In this document: piece by piece, positions 54,279-64,000 of the stretch
Layout of the letters: the number at the start of each line of letters is the position of its first letter
Numbering within the stretch: position 1 is the first letter of the stretch
Assembly (NCBI GenBank): GCA_922989275.2
Contig: OV277869.1
Span: forward strand, 1,178,001 to 1,242,000
Length of the DNA stretch: 64,000 bases
Direction of reading: 5' to 3'
DNA from: Gari tellinella
Lineage: Eukaryota; Mollusca; Bivalvia; Cardiida; Psammobiidae
The notes under the pieces: generated by a model
Told to the model about the DNA's origin: nothing
Seen by the model: the letters and a program-made list of their open reading frames with translations, nothing else
The model's database searches: none
Translations under genes and position numbers: made by a program

Positions 54279-57200
54279 GTAAAAAATGAAGTTACGAATC
54301 AGATAGGCTTGACGTGTACGTTGTAACTCAAAACCTGTTCGTTTAAATTGTAGCACAAAATGCGAACTGCCATATTCTGTTCGTTTCGCCCCGAAACCAT
54401 TTCGTACCTTGGTTTAACTTAAAGCACATTCTGCTTTACCTTCAACCTGCTTTAAGCTACCATTTACTAGGATATTGAAAATATTTTTTAAGGTTTATGA
54501 AGTGGAATAAAAAAGAGCCTTTAATTTATTTCTTCAGTAGAGGAATGAATAAGAATTCAAGGCATAAAAAGGTGTATTTATCGGGTAATGGGTTATTCAC
54601 CATTAGCGCCCTATAATCCCCAAATGATTCCTCTTCCAGTCTTGATAATATGCTCTAAAATGATGCACTGATTGTATTACTTTAACCCATTACCCAATAA
54701 ATATGCCTGTTTACACCTTTACCAGTCGTGTAGCTACCTGTACGCAAAAAACGCAACTGCGTACACATTGTCCTCAAAAATCGAAAAATTAAAAAGTCCA
54801 AAAATGCAATAAAAGTCGGAGGGGTAGGGGGTTAGAGATTAATGGCAGGAAGACAACCTGTCAAAAAACTATTATCCTAGATTAAACAATTAATGTTATA
54901 TTGAGTCAAATTATTACATAGATTCATGTTGTTATTTTACCTGTTTTGAATGCGAGAAACGCCTTCAGGCGCACAAGAGACAACTTAGAAATGAAAAATT
55001 TCCCGGGGCAGCATGCCCCCGGACCCCCCTAGTAGGAGTGCGTACACTGATGGGAGGGAACAGTGATGGGTAGGCATTAGAGATTAAAGGCTGGAAGACA
55101 AACTATACTATTAAAAAGGAAAAACATTATCCTAGAACTTATAATTTGTTGAGTCAAATGTTGCATAGATTTATCATAGTATTTTACCTCTTTTGAATGC
55201 GGGAAACGCCAACAGTATTCACCAGGGACTATCTAGAAATTAAGATTTCCCGGTGGAGCATGGCCTCGGACCCCCTCCCTCCACCCTCCCCCAATATGAG
55301 TGTGTGCACTGGTAGGAGATAGAGATAAATGGCCGGAAGATATCCCCGCATTTTTTTATCTTAGATAAAAATAATTTCTTTTATTTTTTATTCAAATTTC
55401 ACATGTATTTATGCGGTATTTTACCTGCTTTGATTGCGCAAAATGATTGCGCGAAATGCCCTCAGCACGCACCAGAGACCATCTATGAAAATTGTTTCCC
55501 GGAGGAGCATGTCCCCGGACCCCACCCTCTAGTAAGAAGTGCGTTCACCAAATGATCTAGCTTTGCCCCCGACGTCTAGCTTTGCCCCTGACGTGTGCCC
55601 CTTAATTGCATTTTGCTTCCTACGGGCCTGCTTTATCATGTTCTCAAAAGGATCGTAAAAGCAAATGGTTCTGATGTAGATCTAAATTAGGGCTGCAACG
55701 GTTCAGGTACTTCACGGTTCGGTTCGGGTTCGAGTAGACCCCTTCGGTTTTCGGGTATTTCGGTTCGGGTATTAGGTTAAAAACTTGATAAAATCAACCT
55801 GAAAATAATTCTCATTTACTGGCACATGTCTACGCAGACAATAGATCTACACACTTTTTCGAAAACGCTATCACTGTCATCTATAATTTTATCCTATGTG
55901 TACGAGAAAGATGTGCATTTCTTTCTACCATTTTAGGACAGATTGTAGCGAATTTAAGGCGTGGATCGTCCCGACCTGTTTTTCATTGAAGTTTCGTAAC
56001 TACGCTTTCAGCCTATTTTGTTTGTCATTCTGGCTGGTCTCCCTTAAATGCCTCATCAGCCTTCTATTTATAAGCGCTAGAAGAACTACTCAGCTCCAAT
56101 TATATTATTATTTTACTGAAAAAGCTGTTGGTATTTGTGTTTAATTATTTACATCGCCATTCGCAATTTGCGGTCGCTAAGTAATAGACTGGTTACCCTT
56201 TTTCTGATGCTGATTCGACTTTGGTACCTTTGAAGCCGGGCTATCAATCGTGCGCATGCGTTAAGTGCTGGGTTTCCCGGAATTATAAATAGCCGATATG
56301 AAAAGAATGAGACGGATTTAAATTACTGCAAGATGAAAAGGTTAGAACTGTGATTTAACCTTACATTTTGGAACGTCTGACCATCAAAAATATACACGCA
56401 GACTGCACGCTGATTGGTAAATTAGCGGTCTAGTATAATTTACCATACATCGGCGCACCGAACCGAAAATTTGCTGTGCCGACCCGAAACTCGAACCGAG
56501 ACAAACGAACCGAAAATAACCGAAATTCGGTGAACCGTTGCAGTCCTAATCTAAATATATATTTATGTCACTGACTGTCGGTTTGAAATTAACATCCATG
56601 ACTTTGTCGTTGATGTCGTTTTTTGGATTTTTTAAATCATTTTTTGTATCGATTAATGTTATTTTATCACGAGTTTCGAGGGCGGGAAACGTCCTCAGAA
56701 CGCACCAGAGACCATCTAGGAATAAAATTTTCCCGGGGGAGCATGCCCCCGGACCCCCCTACTCAAAGTGCGTACACTTCCTAATTGGTCTAGCTACGCC
56801 TCTGAAGAAAATAATTCCAAATTGTACAGTCATGAATATACATCATAAAAAATATTTTCTATATTCTATCAGACAATAGCTTAAAGAGACTCGCAACCAG
56901 ATATAACATTAAAATTAGTAATTTGTAAATATGTGACAAACGCTTATATAAACGGGTAAGAATTAGTTTAGGATAAAAATTCTGTTTAAAAAAATTTCAA
57001 TGAAAAAAAATATTGAGCTCTGGTGGGAATCGAACCCTTGACCCGGCATGGGCGGACATAAGTCAAAATGAGGACACCGCTGGACCCATTGGGCCACGGA
57101 CCTATTCATATATATGTTGGGATCGATTTACCGTATTTCAGTTGGAAGCGATGATGAGTACATACAACTGCATAATGTGGCTCGGGTTTATGTCTTAGCC

Positions 57201-59088
57201 CTTGATCCATTTCTATAGCATCTGAAGACTCTATGGATAAAACGATGGAAATATCTAAAAAACTAAGATTTGAAGACATTTCTGAGGGTGTTTTTAGACA
57301 TGTTGGTCATATTTTTCCAATGCCAGATGCACGATAATGCTACCCTTTGGGTTATATTTGAGTATTTTCTTTTATTTTTGCAAATTCACAATCTGGTTCA
57401 GAGTCGCTTTAAATCAGGCTGAAAGTAAAGCAGAATGCACCTTAAGGCGCATTCTGCTTTACTTTCAACCTGCTTTAAGCGGTCACTCGTCTTCAAAACT
57501 AGAAACAGGCCATGGGGTAATGGGTTAAAGTTACATGCATATATTAAAGGTGAAGAGAACTCCTCCACAATTTGTTTGCTTTTATTTCAATTTGCTTGGT
57601 CCATTATCCCATGGCCTGTTTTTTGTTTTGAAGACAGGTGACCACTTGAAGGAGGTTGAAAATGGAACTATTTTTGTCAGAGGAGGAACGAATTTAAGGT
57701 GTAAAAAGGGATATTATAGAGTAATGGTTTAAAGGAGTATCAGTTGATAGAATTGTTCAGCTAATAGTTATTAACACATTCACACCTGAAGCTTTTAATG
57801 GACAATTCCAGTTTCCATAAAGTAATTTCGATTATGATTATGAAGTATGTACAGTATTTAGGAATGATTTTTAAATTACATTTCAAAATTACAAACAGTG
57901 TAGACCCTGATCAGAGGACTCCTTAATGGACAATTCCAGTTTCAATAAAGTAATTTCGATTATGATTGTGAAGTATGTACAGTATTTAGGAATGATTTTT
58001 AAATTACATTTCAAAATTACAAACAGTGTAGACCCTGATCAGAGGACTCCTTAAGGAGCCCTCTGAGCAGGGTCTACACTGTTTGCAAAGGTCATGTGTA
58101 CTCCTCACAGGTATTCTGTTTGTAAATGACGAGTAAACTAGTCTGTAGGGTTCAATGTGTTGATCTGGCTCCATTCTTATTATTTTCAGGTCACATGAAG
58201 AAAGGCTTGGACGATATTCAGTCATCTCTACATGGTATCGATGCAATCTTAGAAGTTCATGATGCCCGGGTACCATTATCAGGCCGAAATATTCAACTGC
58301 AGGGTCTAGCTAAAGCAAGACCTCATATATTGTTACTCAACAAAAGTGATTTAGCCGACTTGAGGAAAAAAGACCAAATCTGCCAGGAACTACACAACCA
58401 TGGAGTGACTAATGTTCTTTTTACAAATTGTAGCGGACATAAGTTTAGTGGTTTCATAAAGAAAAATATAATTCCACAGATTTTAAACGATATTCAGAGT
58501 AGACCGAGATTCAGTGTTGAAACCATGCAGTATAATATCATGGTTATAGGGGTTCCAAATGTTGGCAAATCGTCACTTCTGAATAAACTACGGGAGACAT
58601 ACACACACCTCGGGAAGTCAGCCCCGGTGGCTGCCATGCCAGGAGTGACAAGACATGTGATGAATAAAGTCAGAATTTGCTTTGATCCGCCCATGTATGT
58701 AGTTGACACTCCAGGAATTACTAATCCAAGAATTTCAGATACAGACACGGGTATGAAGCTAGCGTTGTGTGACTGTCTTCCAAATCATCTAGTTGGTGAG
58801 GAATATATTGCGGACTATCTTTTATTCTGGTTAAACAAAACTGGCAACTTTAAGTATGTGGACTTGTACGAGATGCAAGAACCCACAAATGATGTTATAG
58901 AGTTACTTGCTAAGATTGCTGTACAGAATAAGTTAGTGGTAAAAATGAAAGACTTGGACATGCACGGGAAGATGAAGGTACGCCTGGACTTCCAGCGGGC
59001 AGCTGAAACCGCTATAAGTGATTTTCGTAAAGGAGTTTTTGGGAAAGTTCAAATGGACGATGATCTATTAACCACTCCATCCTCTTAA
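54185..59088 (+). CDS. MTG1: Mitochondrial ribosome-associated GTPase 1 (MTG1), two exons, complete
   Basis: Exons 54185-54278 and 58190-59088 join through a phase-1 intron inside the Gly codon of QWYPGHMKKG, giving 330 residues, about the usual size for the family. MTG1 is a circularly permuted GTPase of the YlqF/RbgA group that helps mature the large mitochondrial ribosomal subunit at the inner membrane. Visible motifs run in the permuted order: DARVPLSGRN at about 56-65, G4 NKSD at 82-85, G5-like NCSG at 111-114, G1 GVPNVGKSS at 152-160, G2 PGVT at 182-185 and G3 DTPG at 204-207. A family C-terminal helical domain follows. The first 30 residues are rich in Lys and Arg, as expected for import. 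All catalytic motifs are intact. The 3.9-kb intron holds a nest of MITEs. Confidence 0.95.
54415..54593. mobile_element. TTAA-1 remnant, reverse
   Basis: TTAAAGCACATTCTGCTTTA and CCTTCAACCTGCTTTAAGCT are the HP-B right part, its left arm lost. TTCTTCAGTAGAGGAATGAA and GGGTAATGGGTTA follow. Confidence 0.65.
54723..56814. mobile_element. P-type element with internal imperfect repeats
   Basis: The left end CAGTCGTGTAGCTACCTGTA and the right end GTCTAGCTACGCCTCTG are imperfect complements. Blocks with CGCACCAGAGACCATCTA, TTTCCCGGGGGAGCATGCCC and GACCCCCCTA recur about four times. The hAT at 55688 interrupts them. Confidence 0.65.
55688..56548. mobile_element. hAT element, non-autonomous, 861 bp
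   Basis: ATCTAAAT is duplicated exactly (55680-55687, 56549-56556). The ends TAGGGCTGCAACGGTTCA and TGAACCGTTGCAGTCCTA match at 17 of 18 positions and are of hAT type. Subterminal CGGTTCGGTTCGGG repeats face each other from both ends. No transposase frame is seen; the 82-aa frame at 55896 has no domain. Confidence 0.95.
57015..57104 (-). mobile_element. tRNA-like SINE head or tRNA pseudogene
   Basis: On the minus strand GGTCCGTGGCCCAATGGG holds an A-box and GGGTTCGATTCCCACCAG a B-box. The acceptor and anticodon arms do not fold well. Confidence 0.55.
57406..57524. mobile_element. TTAA-1 right part with HP-B cassette
   Basis: The HP-B cassette (57409-57480) has one arm change. TTCAAAACTAGAAACAGGCC and ATGGGGTAATGGG precede TTAA at 57525. 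Confidence 0.8.
57603..57730. mobile_element. TTAA-1 deletion derivative without hairpin
   Basis: CATTATCCCATGGCCTGTTT and GAAGACAGGTGACCACTTGA run directly into AAAATGGAACTATTTTTGTC. The cassette, except a short left-arm piece, is deleted. Confidence 0.65.
57775..58161. mobile_element. MITE TTAA-2 with internal duplication and HP-M
   Basis: TTAA is at 57771. A 127-bp segment occurs twice in tandem (57797-57923, 57924-58050), including the HP-M left arm. The complete HP-M follows at about 58019-58085, centre GACTCCTTAAGGAGCC. The right end is degenerate, about 28 nt before MTG1 exon 2. Confidence 0.8.
58190..59088 (+). CDS. MTG1: MTG1 exon 2
   Basis: The acceptor TTATTTTCAG ends at 58189. 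It carries GHMKKG through to LLTTPSS and TAA (59086-59088), and includes every GTPase motif. Confidence 0.95.
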
Positions 59089-59167
59089 TCTGTATACATG
59101 TAAAATTTGGGATGATCAACAGATCAGTTTTTAGAGACAATTAAAAGTGTAACTTTGACAACACATT

Positions 59168-59578
59168 TGAAACCCTTTACCCCATAAATACGCCTGTAAT
59201 TTATTTCTCGGAAATTCTCCATGCAAGAAAATAGTTCCAATTTATTCAGTTATGAGTATATTTCTAGAAGATGGTCGCTTAAAGCAGGTGCATTCTGCTT
59301 TACTTTCAATCTGCTTTAAGTACCGGGTAATCACCTGTTTTCAAAACCAGAAACATGCTATGGGGTAATGGGTTGACCACTTAAAAAAGCAGGTTGAAAG
59401 GAAAGCAGAATGTGACTTAAGGCATATTCTGCTTTACTTTCAACCTGCTTTAAGATACCATCTGCTAGGATATAGAATTTGTTTCTTATGGTTCATACTC
59501 AATTACTCATTACTGTATCAATTGGAATTACCTTATTTTCTTCAGTGAAGGAAGAAATTAAAGGCATATTTATGGGGC
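59168..59578. mobile_element. Two TTAA-1 copies back to back
   Basis: The first copy (59168-59372) starts CCCTTTACCCCATAAATACG. It has an HP-B cassette whose left arm is shortened (CTTAAAGCAGGTGCATTCTG) and ends GGGGTAATGGG. The second, reversed copy (59374-59578) has a full HP-B at about 59377-59452. Confidence 0.75.
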
Positions 59579-59704
59579 CTCCTTCCTAACACTTGGCACT
59601 TAATGTGAGTACTATGAAATATAACTGGTTGACCATGCGTCTGTTAACACTTCATTCACAGCTTCAACGGGTATACTTGTCAAAATTAGACATGTAATTG
59701 TTCT

Positions 59705-59780
59705 GTTTAGGGAACTGTGGAAAGGGCCGTTGTAAGGAGGGAGTCATTGTTTGGAGGGTCGTTGTAGGGAGGGAGCACTG
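59705..59780. mobile_element. TA-1 right-end fragment
   Basis: GGGCCGTTGTAAGGAGGGAG and GTCGTTGTAGGGAGGGAGCA precede CTG and TA. Confidence 0.75.
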
Positions 59781-59797
59781 TACTGCTTTCAGCATGA

Positions 59798-59991
59798 CAG
59801 GGCTCCAGATAAGGGGGGTATTTCAAAAAATAAAATCTTTATTTCTGCTTTAAAACCCAATGGTGTCACTACTCATTAGAATCGTCTCGAAGAGACGATT
59901 CTAATGAGTAGTAACACAATAGGATTTGATGCTGAAGTAAGAGAGAAAATGTTGGATTTGTGCAGTTTATTCCTTCTTATCTGGAGCCCTG
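59798..59991. mobile_element. 6-bp-TSD MITE (I family)
   Basis: The ends CAGGGCTCCAGATAAG and CTTATCTGGAGCCCTG pair. The flanks are GCATGA and GCATGT. The centre is a palindrome ATTAGAATCGTCTCGAAGAG and its complement. A second copy is at 62138. Confidence 0.85.
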
Positions 59992-60008
59992 GCATGTACC
60001 CGTTTTAA

Positions 60009-60255
60009 ACCCATTGCCCCATAACTATGCCTTTTATGCCTTTCATTTATTCCTCCACTGAAGAAAAAAGTTCCACCTGATACATGTAACAGTCATGAAT
60101 ATGACTGTTCTGAAATTAATCTAGCAAATGGTAGTTTTAAAGCAGGTTGGAAGTGACACAGAATGCACCTCACGGCACTATCTGCTTTACTTTCAACCTG
60201 CTTTAGGTTACAGTCAACTGTCTTCAAAACTAGAAACAGGCTATGGGATAATGGG
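60009..60255. mobile_element. MITE TTAA-1 with HP-B cassette
   Basis: TTAA lies at 60005-60008 and 60256-60259. The left end is ACCCATTGCCCCATAACTAT and the right end CTATGGGATAATGGG. The HP-B cassette at about 60133-60206 has several arm changes. Confidence 0.85.
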
Positions 60256-60277
60256 TTAAGACTCAAATTCTTTTTAA

Positions 60278-60471
60278 CTCTTTGCATGCTGGGTTCAAAA
60301 AAAAATTGTCGGCAACAATTGTTATTCTGCATTCTGTTCTAAAAATAGATTTTTTATAACAGAGTCAGGATTGTGATAACAGTTTTGTTCCTGGTGAGAT
60401 GTGACTATGCAGTGTCTTTATCTGGATCAAAACTCTCAGAGAGATATTCATGATTCTGCTAGCATGCAGAG
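60278..60471. mobile_element. MITE TTAA-5
   Basis: TTAA lies at 60274-60277 and 60472-60475. The ends are CTCTTTGCATGCTGG and CTAGCATGCAGAG. It contains no cassette. Confidence 0.7.
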
Positions 60472-60478
60472 TTAAATA

Positions 60479-60668
60479 GGGCTCCAAATAGGAGGGCGTA
60501 AACTGTTTTCCTCAGTGGAACAATAAGTTAAAGGCGTAAAAAGGAGTATTTATGGGGTAATGGGTTAAAGTAGGCTGAAAGTAAAGCAGAATACGCTTAA
60601 AGGTGCATTCTACGTTACTGCCAACCCCTTTGAGTGGTCACCTCACCGTCTTCGTAACTAGATGGGTT
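60479..60668. mobile_element. I-family end fragment and TTAA-1 fragments
   Basis: GGGCTCCAAATAGGAGGG is an I-family end. TTTTCCTCAGTGGAACAATA to GGGGTAATGGGTTAA is a TTAA-1 right part, and a second HP-B remnant lies at about 60567-60633. Confidence 0.6.
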
Positions 60669-60669
60669 A

Positions 60670-62008
60670 CAGTGGTAAATACGCTATTCCTACCCACTTT
60701 ACGCGTTTCTTACGCGTTCGTTACCCGTGTCGTTTAACGCGTTTACTACCCGTTTCTTAACGCGTTTCTTAACGCGTTTAAACGCGTTTAAAAGAGCCCG
60801 GATGAAAGGGGAGTAATCATGGAGAAAGGGAGGTAATCCATGTATGACTTGCGGGCCGCTCTTATCCTACTTAAGAATTTGGTAAATATCGTTACTGTGG
60901 AGTAAATATAATCTTATAAAATTTTATGAAATCATTTTCTTTAAGAAGAAAGGTTATCCTGTGAGAGTTTTATGAATATACATTTATTTTCCCATATAAA
61001 GGATTATGTAAATTGTGTATATTACTATTACTATGAACATGCGGAATTCCCAAATGCCACATGTGGCATGCAGGGCTAACCGCTAACACTGTTGCGTCAC
61101 AAGCCGGACAGGGGGGTAATAAAATTGCGGCTTATCAAAGTAAGTATCCTAATGCCCAATTGGGGTTGATTGGAATATCAACCAAATAAACCAAACCTTA
61201 TATGCGAGTATGTGTCAGTTATTATACTCTCTCATCAAAGTAAAAGATATCTGTATAGTTTGAATATGGATGAGACTCCCGTAACTCGGCATTCATCTAG
61301 AGCCAAACTGTAAAAATGAAATCAAGACCGTATGCTTCATTCTTAGCTGTAAAACATAAGAACCGAACTACTCGGCGTCCCATCTACATCTAAATCGATA
61401 GTGTTAACTATTATGAAAGTAATTGGGTTTATTCAAAGCTGTCAGTTTGGATCCTGATGCTATGCCGATCTATACAGCCAGGCGTTTGATCTGGATTCAA
61501 ACCGTTTGAATAGAAATCAACATGGAAGGAATTATTCTAATACATATCAAACAGAAATAATCTCGATGAAACGCCGAGTCACTCAGCATTATGATCGAGA
61601 TCCAAACTGTCTATATTTATATAAATTCTATAAGCGAAACCAGTTTAGATCCTGATAAGAGGCGTCTCATTTACAGAAAATGTTTTCAAAAATCGCATTA
61701 CAATATGAGTTTTATCGCGAAAATGCTCCAGTGACAAATCGATTCTTGTTTTTGATAAACCCGTTTCATTCGGATTTTTCTAAAACGGCAATCATCGATA
61801 AGATCCGAAATCTCCGCGTGAAACGGAAAACGGACGCCCCAATCGCAGCATCTCGGGTATAACCGTTTATTAACGCGTTTAAACGCGTTCAAATCGTTAG
61901 GCCTTAACCGTTCGTTAAGCGTTCATTAAGCGTTCGTTAACCGTTCACTATGCGTTTCTTACGCATAGATAAACGCGTAAATGGGTAGGAATAGCGTATT
62001 TACCACTG
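60670..62008. mobile_element. TA-6 element, 1.3 kb, with subterminal repeats and a cluster of worn hairpins
   Basis: The ends CAGTGGTAAATACGCTATTC and GAATAGCGTATTTACCACTG are perfect complements beside TA. Both subterminal regions are dense in AACGCGTTT and CGTTCGTTAA motifs. Between 61250 and 61680 there are about five degraded HP-A-like palindromes, for example around ATCCTGATGCTATGCC and GATGAAACGCCGAGTCACTC. No transposase frame is seen. Confidence 0.85.
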
Positions 62009-62137
62009 TATGAGGCAATTCTGATATTAAAGAAGTCTAAGCACAGAGTTTGTTTGAGAATAGACACAGAAAGTGCTCAGCTTGCACTCTTTACACGTAC
62101 CTAGAGCCCTTTTGATCTATTGCTGGTTATCAACATG

Positions 62138-62339
62138 CAGGGCTCCAGATAAGAGGGAGTATACTGAACAAATCCAAAATTTTCTCACTCATTTCAGCAT
62201 CAAATCCTATGGTGTTACTACTCATTAGAATCTTCTTTTCGAGACGATTCTAATGAATAGCGACTTTATAGGGTTAGTTTTGAAATAAAGATTTTAGTTT
62301 TTAAATTATTCCCCTTATACCGTATTATCTGGAGCCCTG
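62138..62339. mobile_element. 6-bp-TSD MITE (I family)
   Basis: AACATG is duplicated exactly (62132-62137, 62340-62345). The ends are CAGGGCTCCAGATAAGAGGG and ATTATCTGGAGCCCTG. The central palindrome is ACTCATTAGAATC and its complement. Confidence 0.9.
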
Positions 62340-62449
62340 AACATGTCTATACAAGCCAAGTTTTGTGAAGAATGGAGAAATAAACTGAGAAAAGAACTGA
62401 TGTTTGCATTGTTTCAAAGGTCCATAGAAAGTACCTGAAACTTTCTCCA

Positions 62450-62572
62450 GTGTTTATAGAAGCACATTTTAGCACAATCAACGTGTTCCTCCACTGTAGA
62501 AAATAGTTCAAATTTATAGTCATGATTGAATTATGTACCATAAACTCTTCATTCTAACAGATAGTGGTTACA
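62450..62572. mobile_element. TTAA-1 left-half remnant
   Basis: TTCCTCCACTGTAGAAAATA, TATAGTCATGATTG and CTAACAGATAGTGGTTAC follow TTAA-1 order and stop where the next repeat begins. Confidence 0.6.
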
Positions 62573-64000
62573 AGAGCCGCATGCGGCCCTAAATCGCTCA
62601 CCTGAGTAACCATTGTGTAATACTCAATGCAAAATGAAGTTTTTCATTGCATGGAAGTGGACTGTTGCATGAAGAAGTAACTCAGAATCCGTTTGTCATT
62701 ATTACTGTTTGAGCAAAAAGGAAAAATATGGAAACAAGAGACCCAGAAGGTCACATTTCGCTCACCTGAGGACATTGTACCATAGAATCTGACTGGGCAA
62801 GACAACATTTTGATATAGCTATGACCCAGGTGCCATAATTTGATCTTGAGAGAAGACCACAATGCGAAGCTACATGTCAGATTTTAATGATCTGGGCCTT
62901 ACAGTTTAAGAGAAGAAGATTTTTTAAGGTTTTCCTATAACAAGAGCCGCATGCGGCCCTAAATCGCTCACCTGAGGAACTATTATGTTATAATTGATGC
63001 ATAATGAAGTTTGTCATTGCATGTATGTGGACTGTTGCATGAAACTGAAACAACTCGGAATTAGGTTTTCCTGTAGAAGTCTCTGTTAAACTGATAATTC
63101 CCGGGGCGGGTCTATTTTTGACCCTGGGGTCATGATTTGAACAATCTTGGTAGAGGACCATAAGGCAAAGCTAGATGCCAAATATAAAAGGTATGGGCCT
63201 GACAGTTTCAGAGAAGAAGATTTTTTAAGTTTTTATTGAAACAATCTATTTTCAGCTCCTGTGACCTAGATATGCAATGGACCGGAACGATTTGAACAGT
63301 ATTGGTAAAGTACCTCAAGAAGTTAAACCAAGCAAAATATCAAAGCTCTGGCCATATTAGTTTCAGAGAAGAAGAGGTTTGAATATTTCACAATATAACT
63401 CTATGTAAATTTGTGACCCCGGGGTGGGGTCATTTTTGACCCCAGGGACATAATTTGAACAATCTTGATAGAGGACCTGTAGATGATGTTTTGTGCCAAA
63501 TATCTAAGCTCAGGGTACTGTGGTTTCAGCGAAGAAGATTTTTTAAGTTTTAATTGAAACAATCTATTTTTAGCTCCTGTGACCTAGATATGCAACGAAC
63601 CGGAAACATTTGAACAATATTGGTAAAGTACCTCTAGAAGTTACACCATGCCTAATATCAAAGCTCTAGCTATATTAGTTTCAGAGAAGAAGAGGTTTGA
63701 ATATTTCACTATATAACTCAATGTAAATTTGTGACCCCCGGGGCGGGGCCATTTTTGACCCCATGGCCATAATTTGAACAATCTTGATACAGGACCTATA
63801 GATGATGCTTTGTGCCAAATATCTAAGCTCAGGGTACTGTGGTTTCAGAGAAGATGATTTTTGAAGTTTTAATTAAAACGATCTATTTTTAGCTCCTGTG
63901 GCCTAGATATGCAACGGACCGGAAACATTTGAACAATATTGGTAAAGTACCTCTAGAAGTTACACCATGCCAAATATCAAAGCTCTAGCTATATTAGTTT
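62573..64000 (+). repeat. Long interspersed repeat with about 318-bp tandem units
   Basis: CAAGAGCCGCATGCGGCCCT with AAATCGCTCACCTGAG opens two copies (62572, 62941). From 63235 a unit with CTCCTGTGACCTAGATATGC recurs at 63257, 63574 and 63893, so the period is 317-319 bp and the array leaves the window. GACCCC/GGGGTC blocks are frequent. It is non-coding. The reverse form is at 24340-24995. Confidence 0.8.

Larger units (their letters stand above)
54684..56885. mobile_element. TTAA-1 element split by a P-type element that itself holds an hAT
   Basis: The left TTAA-1 end CCCATTACCCAATAAATATG stops at about 54722. AAGAAAATAATTCCAAATTG and the following TTAA-1 interior resume at about 56815 and end in the first HP-B bases (GCTTAAAG). 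Three elements are nested. Confidence 0.7.

Overview
The window looks like nuclear DNA of a bivalve mollusc, probably a heterodont clam or mussel. The protein genes are animal-type with GT/AG introns, the DNA is AT-rich, and it is filled with short non-autonomous transposons, tRNA-derived SINE heads and the long 'GCTCACCTGAG' interspersed repeats I associate with bivalves. The species cannot be fixed from sequence alone.

Protein genes are few. (1) 0-8 kb, minus strand: a tandem family of secreted proteins with one thrombospondin type 1 repeat and a C-type-lectin-like domain (TSP1-CTLD). One copy is complete (7181-8023), one has lost the middle of its lectin domain (1654-2370), and a third runs off the left edge (1-50). 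(2) 20.7-43.0 kb, plus strand: a phospholipase B1-like SGNH esterase in at least ten exons. Signal peptide and catalytic blocks are readable, but one conserved internal segment and the 3' end were not found. (3) 48.1-49.1 kb, minus strand: a secreted or surface-anchored leucine-rich-repeat protein. (4) 54.2-59.1 kb, plus strand: a complete two-exon mitochondrial GTPase 1 (MTG1).

Retroelement debris includes a decayed Ty3/Gypsy protease-RT region (16.4-17.7 kb), the 3' part of a non-LTR element (46.6-47.1 kb, minus) and a second LINE-like tail (about 10-11 kb, with a copy at 4.6 kb).

Most of the rest is MITEs. For reference I name them by target site: TA-1 to TA-7 (TA duplications, ends starting CAGT), TTAA-1 to TTAA-5 (TTAA duplications, piggyBac-like), a 5-bp-TSD family, a 6-bp-TSD family starting CAGGGCT, and hAT-like elements with 8-bp duplications. 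Many carry one of a few near-perfect palindromic 'hairpin cassettes' of about 60-75 bp: HP-A (arm AAACAGTTTGGATCCTGATC), HP-M (AACAGTGAAGACCCTGATCA, a relative of HP-A) and HP-B (CTTAAAGCAGGTTGAAAGTA). The same cassette type occurs inside families with unrelated termini, the two arms stay matched while their sequence differs between families, and other elements insert into the cassettes. This modular palindrome system is the most unusual thing in the window.

The genes do not form one pathway. Their introns are built largely from these elements, and several MITE ends lie only about 20-35 nt upstream of 3' splice sites.
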